Source: an uncultured Candidatus Melainabacteria bacterium (lineage in GTDB: Bacteria > Cyanobacteriota > Vampirovibrionia > Gastranaerophilales > Gastranaerophilaceae). Taken from it: a stretch of 42,127 bases of DNA. The position numbers and the translations under genes were made by a program. The stretch is from positions 1 through 42,127 of the forward strand of contig CAKUZO010000005.1 in the NCBI GenBank assembly GCA_934717895.1, given 5' to 3'. Positions 24,960 to 32,772 of this stretch are shown piece after piece (position 1 is the stretch's first letter; each line of letters starts with the position of its first letter). The notes beneath the pieces are model-generated. The model worked only from the letters and a program-made list of their open reading frames with translations, made no database searches and was not told the origin of the DNA.

Positions 24960-25994
24960 ATGGCGGAAATAAAATTAAACAATCAAAGAATTATTGGAAA
25001 TACACAAACTCCTTATTTTATAGCAGAAGTTAATTCTAGCCATAATGGAAACATTGAAGTGGCAAAAGAGATGTGTTTAAAAGCAAAAGAAGCTGGTTGT
25101 GATTGTGTAAAATTTCAATCTTGGTCTCCAGAATCTCTATACTCAAAATCTTATTATGATAAAAATCCAATTGCCAAAAGAATTGTTCAAAAGTTTTCTA
25201 TAAAACCAGATGATTTAAGGGAGATTTCGGATTATTGTCAAAGTATTGGTATAGATTTTTCTTCTACACCATATTCAGAAGAAGAAGTTGATTTTTTGGT
25301 TGATAAATGCAATGTACCTTTTATAAAAATTGCTTCAATGGAAATAAATAATTATGATTTCCTTAGATATATTGCAAACAAAAAAATACCAATGATATTA
25401 TCGACAGGAATGGCAGAAAAACAAGAAGTTGAAAAGGCAGTAAAAGTAATAGAAGAAACTGGAAATAATCAGTTAATCATATTACATTGTATTTCTATAT
25501 ATCCTGCCCCGCCAGAAACGATTAATTTAAAAAATATTTCTTGGTTAAAAGATGAATTTAAGCAATATCCAATAGGTTTTTCTGATCATACATTAGGCTT
25601 TGAAGTTGCATGCGGTGCAATTGCTCTAGGAGCAACAGTCATTGAAAAACACTTTACATTAGACAAGTCAAAAATGGGGATGGATAACAATATGGCAATT
25701 GAACCTTCCGAAATGAAAGCGTTAACAAGTGCTTGTAAAAATGTTTTTGTTGCTCTTGGGTCTCCTGAAAGAATTGTTTTAGATATCGAATATAAACAAA
25801 GAGAAAACATGCGTAGAAGTGTTGTTGCCGCAAAAGATTTAAAAAAAGGCTCTGTAATAAGCAGAAAGGATTTAGTTTTAAAGCGTCCTGGAACTGGAAT
25901 AACCGCAGATAAAATTGAAGAAATTATAGGATGTAAACTAAATCAAGATGTATTGGGCGATACATTAATATTAGAGGATTATATTGAAAAATAA
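24960..25994 (+). CDS. neuB: NeuB-family PEP-dependent sialic acid synthase-like enzyme
   Basis: The 344-residue enzyme has an N-terminal TIM barrel and a C-terminal SAF (antifreeze-like) domain (MRRSVVAAKDLKKGSVISRKDL, then KRPGTGI). NSSHNGNIEVAKEMCLKAKEAG and VKFQSWSPESLYS are the NeuB opening, and IGFSDHTLGFEVACGAIALGA with VIEKHFTLD forms the PEP/metal site. NeuB enzymes condense phosphoenolpyruvate with an aldose to form a nonulosonic acid. NeuA (CMP transferase) and NeuC (epimerase/hydrolase) are absent from this window, so the acceptor aldehyde may be supplied elsewhere or may not be a hexosamine. The length and domain order are normal. Confidence 0.88.
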   Translation: MAEIKLNNQRIIGNTQTPYFIAEVNSSHNGNIEVAKEMCLKAKEAGCDCVKFQSWSPESLYSKSYYDKNPIAKRIVQKFSIKPDDLREISDYCQSIGIDFSSTPYSEEEVDFLVDKCNVPFIKIASMEINNYDFLRYIANKKIPMILSTGMAEKQEVEKAVKVIEETGNNQLIILHCISIYPAPPETINLKNISWLKDEFKQYPIGFSDHTLGFEVACGAIALGATVIEKHFTLDKSKMGMDNNMAIEPSEMKALTSACKNVFVALGSPERIVLDIEYKQRENMRRSVVAAKDLKKGSVISRKDLVLKRPGTGITADKIEEIIGCKLNQDVLGDTLILEDYIEK

Positions 25995-26705
25995 ATGAAT
26001 AAAGTAATAATAAAAAAAACTTTAATTTATAATTCCGTATTTGAATATATTGATTCAAATATGTACATTATAATTGAAAACAATAAAGCTCTTATTATAG
26101 ATCCTCATCAAAATAATGAGGTCTATAATTTGTTGCGTATGAATGGCGTTATTGAAATTACAGTTCTTTTGACTCACGAACACCCTGATCACATTTCCGG
26201 ACTAAAATGGCTCAAAGAGAATTTTAATACTACTATTATTTCTACGAAAGAAACTTCTGATTACATTTCTGATATCAAAAATACAAGACCTATACTTATC
26301 ACATTCGTTCTCGAAGAAAAAGATAAGCAGAATGGGACAAATTTGTTAGAAAAATTTAAACAAAATTATGAACCATTTGCGACAAAGGCTGACATTACTT
26401 TTGAAGATGACTTTGAATACAAATGGAACAGTCATAGTTTAAAGTTTAAAAAAGTTTTAGGACATTCTAAAGGAAGCTGTTTGATATTCTTGGATGACAA
26501 CATTGTTTTTACGGGAGATTCTTTAATGAAAGATTATCCGATTATAACAAGATTTCCAAGGGGAAATAATAAAATATTTAAAAATGAAACTATTCCGTAT
26601 TTAGAAACATTAAATATGGATTTGGAAGTTTTTCCTGGACATGGAAAAATATTTAAGTTAAAAGACATATTCAGTGAGGGTAAATTACATGTGGAACTTA
26701 AATAA
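25995..26705 (+). CDS. Metallo-beta-lactamase-fold hydrolase
   Basis: The 236-residue protein has THEHPDHISG (the HxHxDH metal motif), a later VLGHSKGSCLIF His, FTGDSLM with the bridging Asp and VFPGHGKIF with the last His. It is therefore a complete two-metal MBL-fold hydrolase of the glyoxalase II-like group. Such enzymes cleave thioesters, phosphoesters or lactones. In an operon rich in acyl-ACP enzymes a thioesterase role is attractive but unproven. It starts immediately after the neuB stop, and its 3' end overlaps the AMP-ligase start. Confidence 0.82.
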   Translation: MNKVIIKKTLIYNSVFEYIDSNMYIIIENNKALIIDPHQNNEVYNLLRMNGVIEITVLLTHEHPDHISGLKWLKENFNTTIISTKETSDYISDIKNTRPILITFVLEEKDKQNGTNLLEKFKQNYEPFATKADITFEDDFEYKWNSHSLKFKKVLGHSKGSCLIFLDDNIVFTGDSLMKDYPIITRFPRGNNKIFKNETIPYLETLNMDLEVFPGHGKIFKLKDIFSEGKLHVELK

Positions 26706-28089
26706 ATTTAAAAATAATATAGCAGTTATTACAGAAAACAACGAACACATAACTTACGAAAAATTAAATAACTATTGCATTGAGTTAACTTCAAATATAA
26801 AAAAAAGATGTTTAGTTTTTAATTTATGTGCAAATGAAATCGGCTCACTTGTCGGGTATATCGGTTTTTTAAATGCCAAAATAGTTCCTGTTATGTTAAA
26901 AGCAGACTTAGATGAAATTCTTTTAACAAACATGATTGAAACCTATAAACCTGCTTATCTACATTTGCCAAGTATTTTGGCTGATAGGTTTGATAAATTT
27001 GAAAAAGTTTATTCAAATATCGGCTACACTCTTTTAAAAACAAATTTTATTGAAGAATTTGAACTAAATGAAGATTTAGCTCTATTGTTAACGACTTCTG
27101 GTTCTACAGGCAGTCCTAAATTAGTTAGACAAAGTTATAAAAATATAGAAGCAAATACAAAATCTATTGTTGAATATTTGCAATTAAACGAAACTGAACG
27201 TGCTATTACAACATTACCAATGAATTATACTTATGGCATTTCAATTATAAATACTCACCTTTGGGTAGGAGCTTCTATTATTCTGACAGAAAAGGGCTTA
27301 ATGCAAAAAGAATTTTGGCAACAAATGAAAGACTTTGAAGCAACCTCTTTTGCTGGCGTACCATATACTTATGAAATGTTAGATAAATTAAGATTTTTCA
27401 GAATGAATTTACCAAGTTTACGTTATATGACACAAGCCGGAGGAAAATTATCGCCAGAATTACACCACAAATTCGCACAATGGGCGAATGACAATAATAA
27501 AAAATTTATAGTAATGTATGGACAAACCGAAGCTACTGCAAGAATGTCATATTTGCCGGCTGAAAAATCATTAGAGAAATATGGTTCAATGGGTATCGCT
27601 ATTCCAAATGGAAAATTTTCTTTAATAGATGTAAATGGAGAAGAAATTGTAACTCCCGAAACTGTTGGTGAACTCGTTTATGAAGGGGCTAACGTAACAT
27701 TAGGTTACGCCGAATGTGGTCTTGACTTAGCAAAAAGCGATGAAAGGCATGGAAAATTAATTACCGGTGATATGGCTAAATTTGATGCTGACGGGTTTTA
27801 TTATATAGTCGGAAGAAAAAAACGATTTCTTAAAATTTATGGAAATAGGGTAAATCTTGATGAAACAGAAAGGCTTATAAAAACTGAGTTTAAAAACTTG
27901 GAATGTGCTTGCACAGGGGTAGATGATTCAATGATAATTTACACAACGAACCCTATCGAAAACGACAATATAATGGCTTTTGTAACCTCTAAAACAGGTA
28001 TTAATAAAGCCGCATTTAAGATTAGAAATATTGATGAAATTCCTAAAAATGAAGCAGGAAAAACATTGTATAAAGAATTAGAGGTATAG
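26689..28089 (+). CDS. AMP-forming acyl/amino-acid ligase (adenylating enzyme)
   Basis: The 466-residue ANL-superfamily protein has the phosphate-binding loop TTSGSTGSPKLVRQS, the YGQTEATARMSYLP motif, GDMAKFDADGFYYIVGR and a short C-terminal domain ending NEAGKTLYKELE, whose Lys should act in adenylation. It activates a carboxylic acid as acyl-AMP and passes it to CoA or an ACP. It resembles the activating enzymes in flagellin- and O-glycan clusters. I use the ATG at 26689, which has GTGAGGG upstream; a longer start at 26674 would put the ribosome site inside the gene. It may load one of the three ACPs. Confidence 0.85.
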   Translation: MWNLNKFKNNIAVITENNEHITYEKLNNYCIELTSNIKKRCLVFNLCANEIGSLVGYIGFLNAKIVPVMLKADLDEILLTNMIETYKPAYLHLPSILADRFDKFEKVYSNIGYTLLKTNFIEEFELNEDLALLLTTSGSTGSPKLVRQSYKNIEANTKSIVEYLQLNETERAITTLPMNYTYGISIINTHLWVGASIILTEKGLMQKEFWQQMKDFEATSFAGVPYTYEMLDKLRFFRMNLPSLRYMTQAGGKLSPELHHKFAQWANDNNKKFIVMYGQTEATARMSYLPAEKSLEKYGSMGIAIPNGKFSLIDVNGEEIVTPETVGELVYEGANVTLGYAECGLDLAKSDERHGKLITGDMAKFDADGFYYIVGRKKRFLKIYGNRVNLDETERLIKTEFKNLECACTGVDDSMIIYTTNPIENDNIMAFVTSKTGINKAAFKIRNIDEIPKNEAGKTLYKELEV

Positions 28090-28090
28090 A

Positions 28091-29167
28091 ATGAACTATA
28101 ATGATGTGTTGGAAATATCGCCGTTTTCTTTAAATAAAGAAGAAAAGTCAAAACTTTTTACTGAATATTTAAAAGAATTATCCCTAAAACACTATCAAAA
28201 ATGTGAAAATTATAGAAAAATTGTAGATAAATTAAATTGTAATTTATCAGAAATTAAAAATTATACAGAAATACCTTTTTTACCTGTCAGGTTATTTAAA
28301 GAATTTGATTTAAAGAGTGTTCCAACAGAAGAAGTTTTCAAAACAATGACTTCATCTGGAACATCTGGTCAAGCTGTTTCTAAAATTTATTTAGATAAAA
28401 CAACAGCAGCAAACCAACAAAAGACACTTGTTAAAATTGTTTCTGATTTTACCGGTGCAAGTCGTATGCCAATGCTAATAATCGACAGTCCATCTGTAAT
28501 AAAAAATAGAAATATGTTCTCAGCTAGAGGTGCCGGAATTTTAGGCTTTTCAATATTTGGAGCGGATAGAACTTATGCTCTTGATGACGATATGAATATC
28601 AATATACCTGTTATTGAAGCATTCTTGGAAAAGCATAAAGGACAAAAGATATTATTATTTGGCTTTACCTTCATGATTTGGCAATTTTTTTATAAAAAGT
28701 TAAAAGAGTTAAATATAAAATTAGATTTATCAAATGGGATTTTAATCCATGGTGGTGGTTGGAAAAAATTGGTTAATGAAGCTGTTTCCAAAGAAGAATA
28801 TAAACAATCCTTGAATGATGTTTGTGGAATTAAATCTGTTCACGATTATTACGGTATGGTTGAGCAAACTGGTTGCGTTTATATGGAATGTGAATATGGA
28901 CATTTGCATGCAAGCATATTTTCTGATGTTATTATTAGAAATCCAAAAGATTTTTCAATCACAAAAACTGGCGAAAAAGGTTTAATTCAAGTTTGTTCTT
29001 TACTTCCAGAATCATATCCCGGACATTCGCTTTTAACGGAAGATGAGGGGATAATTTTAGGAGAAGATGACTGTCCTTGCGGAAGAAAAGGTAAATACTT
29101 CACTATTTTAGGAAGAATAAAAAATGCAGAAATTAGGGGGTGTTCAGATACTTATGAAAAGCGTTAA
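28091..29167 (+). CDS. LuxE/PaaK-like acyl-protein synthetase
   Basis: The 358-residue protein carries TSSGTSGQAVSKIYLD, the adenylate loop of LuxE-type synthetases, with IPFLPVRLFKEFDLKS upstream and HDYYGMVEQTGCVYMEC in the middle, then DCPCGRKGKYF near the C-terminus. In bioluminescence, LuxE activates a fatty acid and passes the acyl group to LuxC for reduction to aldehyde. The neighbouring gene encodes a LuxC-like reductase, so the pair should make an aldehyde from an acid or acyl-ACP. LuxE/LuxC-like pairs are known in some surface-polysaccharide loci. It starts one base after the AMP-ligase stop. Confidence 0.85.
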   Translation: MNYNDVLEISPFSLNKEEKSKLFTEYLKELSLKHYQKCENYRKIVDKLNCNLSEIKNYTEIPFLPVRLFKEFDLKSVPTEEVFKTMTSSGTSGQAVSKIYLDKTTAANQQKTLVKIVSDFTGASRMPMLIIDSPSVIKNRNMFSARGAGILGFSIFGADRTYALDDDMNINIPVIEAFLEKHKGQKILLFGFTFMIWQFFYKKLKELNIKLDLSNGILIHGGGWKKLVNEAVSKEEYKQSLNDVCGIKSVHDYYGMVEQTGCVYMECEYGHLHASIFSDVIIRNPKDFSITKTGEKGLIQVCSLLPESYPGHSLLTEDEGIILGEDDCPCGRKGKYFTILGRIKNAEIRGCSDTYEKR

Positions 29168-30320
29168 TTATATAATCGGTGATAAAAATATCCTTAATAT
29201 TCCAATGCAACCTTGTTGCGAAGATGTTTGCAATTTTCTAAATGAAGTATCGACAAGATTAATGAAATCTCCAAAAATTCGAGAATTTACAGATTTATCT
29301 GCACTCGCTTTTTGGTGTCGAAAAGCAAATATTCAAAAACTGCAAGAATATTATTCGAAAAAAAATAGACTAGGTAGAGGATTATGTTTTCATATTGCCC
29401 CATCAAACATTCCGATTAATTCTATATTTTCATACTTCTTTGGACTTTTAGCCGGCAATTCAAATATTGTAAGACTGTCCAGTAAAGATTTTCCGCAAGT
29501 TGATTTTGTCTGCGATTTAATAAAAGAAGTATTAAAAAATTATCCAGAAATTGAAAAAAGAACTGCGTTTGTAAAATACGAGCGTTCAAATGAAATAAGC
29601 GAAGAATTTTCTAAAAATGCAGATTGTAGAATGATTTGGGGAGGGGATAAAACTATAAAAATGTTTAAAGCCTTGGAAACAAAACCAAGATGTATTGATA
29701 TTACATTCCCTGATAGATATTCAATTTGTATCATTGATGCAAAAAAAATTAATGAAGCTTCAAAAGATGAAATGAAAACGCTAGCAGAAAAATTTTATGT
29801 TGATACTTATTTAATGGATCAGAATGCTTGTTCTTCTCCACAATTAATTTATTGGATAAACGACAATAAAGAAGCTCGTGATAAATTTTGGAATTATATA
29901 TATGATTATGCACAAAAAAAATATCCTCTGCAAGATGCTGTTTGTGTAGATAAATATACAAAATTGTGTGAAGATGCAATTATGTTTGACAATGTTGGAA
30001 CAACTTCATGTCGCTCGAATTTATTGTATAGAAGTGAATTAAATTCACTAGAAAATGTTGAAAATATTCGAGGCAAAGGTGGCTATTTTTATGAATTTGC
30101 CTTAGATAATTATGGAGAACTATTTAAAGTTATAACTGATAAATATCAAACTATTACATATTTTGGAATTGATGCCAAAGAGTTGCGAGATAATATAATT
30201 AACCATAATTTAAGAGGAATTGATAGAATAGTTCCAATTGGTAAAGCAATGGACATCAACTCTAACTGGGACGGTCACGACTTAATAAAAGAATTATCAA
30301 GAGAGGTTAATTTATGTTAA
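29124..30320 (+). CDS. LuxC-like acyl-CoA/acyl-protein reductase
   Basis: The protein (398 residues from the ATG at 29124) belongs to the LuxC branch of the aldehyde-dehydrogenase superfamily. LSALAFWCRKANIQKL, LCFHIAPSNIPINSIFSY and MDQNACSSPQLIYW are conserved blocks; the Cys in NACSSPQ is the acylated nucleophile. It reduces acyl thioesters to aldehydes with NAD(P)H. The start at 29124 has AGGAAG at an 8-nt spacing; a later ATG at 29154 (MKSVNYIIGDK) fits the family N-terminus and cannot be excluded. It overlaps the luxE-like gene, as expected for a two-protein complex. Confidence 0.85.
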   Translation: MQKLGGVQILMKSVNYIIGDKNILNIPMQPCCEDVCNFLNEVSTRLMKSPKIREFTDLSALAFWCRKANIQKLQEYYSKKNRLGRGLCFHIAPSNIPINSIFSYFFGLLAGNSNIVRLSSKDFPQVDFVCDLIKEVLKNYPEIEKRTAFVKYERSNEISEEFSKNADCRMIWGGDKTIKMFKALETKPRCIDITFPDRYSICIIDAKKINEASKDEMKTLAEKFYVDTYLMDQNACSSPQLIYWINDNKEARDKFWNYIYDYAQKKYPLQDAVCVDKYTKLCEDAIMFDNVGTTSCRSNLLYRSELNSLENVENIRGKGGYFYEFALDNYGELFKVITDKYQTITYFGIDAKELRDNIINHNLRGIDRIVPIGKAMDINSNWDGHDLIKELSREVNLC

Positions 30321-31291
30321 AAGATAAATTGAAACAAAGTAAAAGAAATTACAATAAAAAAATTGCAATTATTGGTACTGGTTATGTAGGTGCAGGCATA
30401 GCTTATTCATTAATGCTAAAAGATATCGCCAGAGAAATCGTTTTAATTGATTCTAAAAAAGAAGTTTCTAATGCAGAAATGCTTGATATTCGACATGGTA
30501 TTCCCAATATGGGAAGTTCTAAAATCTATTGTGGCGAATATAAAAACATTGAAGACTGCGATTTAATCATCATTACAGCAGGAAGAAACAGAAAAGCAAA
30601 TGAAACCAGACTAGATTTAGCAAATGATAATATTAAAATTTCTGCCGAAATAGTCAAAGAAATAAAAAAACATTATAATCAAGGGGTAATTTTAGTTGTA
30701 GCTAACCCGGTAGATATTTTAACTCATTATTACACCAAAAATCTCAATTTACCAAAAGGAAGAATTTTTGGAACAGGCTGTATTTTAGACAGTTCTAGAT
30801 TGATAAATATCATCTCTGACTATATTGAATTATCGCCAGAATTCATTTCTGCAACTGTTGTTGGAGAGCATGGAAATTCTCAAACTCCGCTTTGGGACGA
30901 AGCAAAAATTTCAAATATTCCTATTGAAGAATTTTGCGAAATAGAAAATTTAGAATTTAATGAAGAAACCAAACAAAAAATGGCACAAAAAGTTCTAAAT
31001 ATGGGGACCGAAATTATTAAAGGAAAAGGGAAAACATATTATGGAATTGCTACTTGCGTTTGCCATATAGCTGATGCAATACTAAATCGCCGAAATATTA
31101 CAGCCAGTGTTTCAAGTACTATGGCTGGAAATGTTTTAAATAAAGATATTTCAATAAGTTTACCAAGTCTTATTAATTATAATGGAGTTAAATTAATTTT
31201 ACCTTCTGAATTATCAGAAACTGAAAAAAATCTACTAAATAACTCTGCTTTACAGATTGAAAAAACCTTAAACGCAATTACAAATATGTAG
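30314..31291 (+). CDS. LDH/MDH-superfamily 2-hydroxyacid dehydrogenase
   Basis: The 325-residue protein has the NAD-binding IAIIGTGYVGAGIAYSL, the active-site loop AGRNRKANETRLDL, ANPVDILTHY, GTGCILDSSRL and the catalytic-His segment VVGEHGNSQTPLW. The overall sequence looks like L-lactate dehydrogenase, but the substrate-discriminating position (Gln102 in LDH numbering, six residues before the loop Arg) is Arg93, as in malate dehydrogenase. It should therefore prefer an oxaloacetate-like or other acidic 2-oxoacid. It is the last gene of the operon (7-nt overlap with luxC-like), so its substrate may be a pathway intermediate, such as a NeuB or ThDP-enzyme product. Confidence 0.82.
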   Translation: MLKDKLKQSKRNYNKKIAIIGTGYVGAGIAYSLMLKDIAREIVLIDSKKEVSNAEMLDIRHGIPNMGSSKIYCGEYKNIEDCDLIIITAGRNRKANETRLDLANDNIKISAEIVKEIKKHYNQGVILVVANPVDILTHYYTKNLNLPKGRIFGTGCILDSSRLINIISDYIELSPEFISATVVGEHGNSQTPLWDEAKISNIPIEEFCEIENLEFNEETKQKMAQKVLNMGTEIIKGKGKTYYGIATCVCHIADAILNRRNITASVSSTMAGNVLNKDISISLPSLINYNGVKLILPSELSETEKNLLNNSALQIEKTLNAITNM

Positions 31292-31462
31292 TTCTTCTCT
31301 TCAAGAAAAACTGATGAGATTAATCAAGAAGGGAACAATATACTATTTTAAAGGTAAATTGTTAAAGTAAATCAATATAATTTCTTTTTGAATTGTAAAT
31401 CTTTCTTCACATTTATAGCAAAAATTTTTTTTAGGAGATTTTATCCATCAAAAGGAGATTTT

Positions 31463-32641
31463 ATGAAAATCAATTCAATATCTGCGTTTAATTACACCTC
31501 AAAAGCATTACCGACAAAACCAAAAGAGAATTATAACAAAAACAATTCTCTTGCCAATGTCTCGGAACCTAGATATTTTAGGATTCCGAACAGTGTTTTA
31601 TTCACTGGGGAAGCTAATACAAGACAAAGGATTATTGATGTTGATTTTTATACTTATAGAAATTTACGTTTAGGACAAAGGCAAATTCTAAGAAAACAAT
31701 ATAATAATTTTGAAAACCTGGTTAATGTAGAAGAACTTGCGGATCCTAAAAAACCTAAACTTCCGCTTAAAAGCGATGTCGCAATGAAACATTATATTGA
31801 TGTTTGTAAAAAATATACCGAGTTTAAAAATGACCCAATCCTATGTTTAGGAAGAAGCCCTAAATGGTTTTTAAGCGGTGCATACTGGATGCGAGATGGA
31901 CTATATAAAAAACCACCTTATAAAGGTGTTGCATTTTCAAACCGTTGGTATGAATTCGATTATGAGCATCGTGACGGCAGTTTGATAAGAAAAGATAAAT
32001 GGGCTCCGACACCAGAGCAAAAGAAAGCATATAAAATATACTTAAAACGTATTCAGGCCGATCCAGAAAGCATTATTAAGGAATGTAGAAAAACTGGCAG
32101 AAAATATGTTATTACAGATTATATTAGCACCGGAAAAGGTGTTACTTCCTTCTTAGATATAATGTCCGAATTCGCTGAAGAGGAAAACTTATTAGATGAA
32201 TTTGCACATTCAATTCGTATTTTTGGAATTGGTTGTGAAGAATATCGAGAAGGAATGTTTTATGATGACGACGACATTCCGGCACCAAGAGTTCAAATGC
32301 CTGCAAGACTAAAACCTTACGACAATATTATTGAACAAGAATATTATGATATGCCATTAGATGTGTTTAATGATATGTTGATTAATACAAATACAAATGA
32401 GTGTAGATCTACATACTACCCTCCTTACACATGGACTTTGTATTCTCCAAATAAATTCAGAACAGGTATGCTTAAAGAAAGCAAAGTAAAAGAACTAAGA
32501 GAAAGCAGACCTAAAAAATTAACCATAAATTACACTCCGGCAATGCGAGATTTCAGAAATTTACTTAATTTCAGAATATTAGACTACATGGACAGAAATG
32601 ATTTGTTAAAAGACTCTCTTGAAGCTAGACAACAAGACTAA
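31463..32641 (+). CDS. Hypothetical protein with a phosphoribosyltransferase-like segment
   Basis: The 392-residue protein starts MKINSISAFNY and has VLFTGEANTRQR near residue 49, the N-terminal style shared with the AAA+ block. The middle has ILCLGRSPKWFLSGAYW and later KYVITDYISTGKGVTSFLDIM, which resembles the PRPP-binding loop (hydrophobic-x-DD/DY-x3-TGKG) of type I phosphoribosyltransferases, with the second acidic residue replaced by Tyr. A DDDD acidic patch follows near residue 270. No signal peptide or membrane helix is visible. I start at 31463 where AAAGGAG lies 6 nt upstream. The enzymatic call is weak. It stands alone between the glycan operon and pflB. Confidence 0.5.
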   Translation: MKINSISAFNYTSKALPTKPKENYNKNNSLANVSEPRYFRIPNSVLFTGEANTRQRIIDVDFYTYRNLRLGQRQILRKQYNNFENLVNVEELADPKKPKLPLKSDVAMKHYIDVCKKYTEFKNDPILCLGRSPKWFLSGAYWMRDGLYKKPPYKGVAFSNRWYEFDYEHRDGSLIRKDKWAPTPEQKKAYKIYLKRIQADPESIIKECRKTGRKYVITDYISTGKGVTSFLDIMSEFAEEENLLDEFAHSIRIFGIGCEEYREGMFYDDDDIPAPRVQMPARLKPYDNIIEQEYYDMPLDVFNDMLINTNTNECRSTYYPPYTWTLYSPNKFRTGMLKESKVKELRESRPKKLTINYTPAMRDFRNLLNFRILDYMDRNDLLKDSLEARQQD

Positions 32642-32772
32642 TTGCTTTGTATGCAAAATATTAAGTTTTTGTTTACATGTGTGGCTTTTTTGTTAAACAT
32701 GTAGTATAGTGTTGTTGAGACTTTTTGCAACTATTATGATTTTTACAATTTAGGAAATATAGGAGAACAGAG

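Noticed and set aside
12855..31291. Standard sialic, legionaminic or pseudaminic acid locus
   Set aside because: Only NeuB and NeuD-like proteins fit; NeuA/NeuC or the Leg/Pse dehydratase, hydrolase and CMP transferase are absent.
32642..32772. Rex or FNR operator upstream of pflB
   Set aside because: TTGTTAAACATGT resembles a Rex half-site and the TTWACATGT copies are suggestive, but no complete palindromic operator is present.
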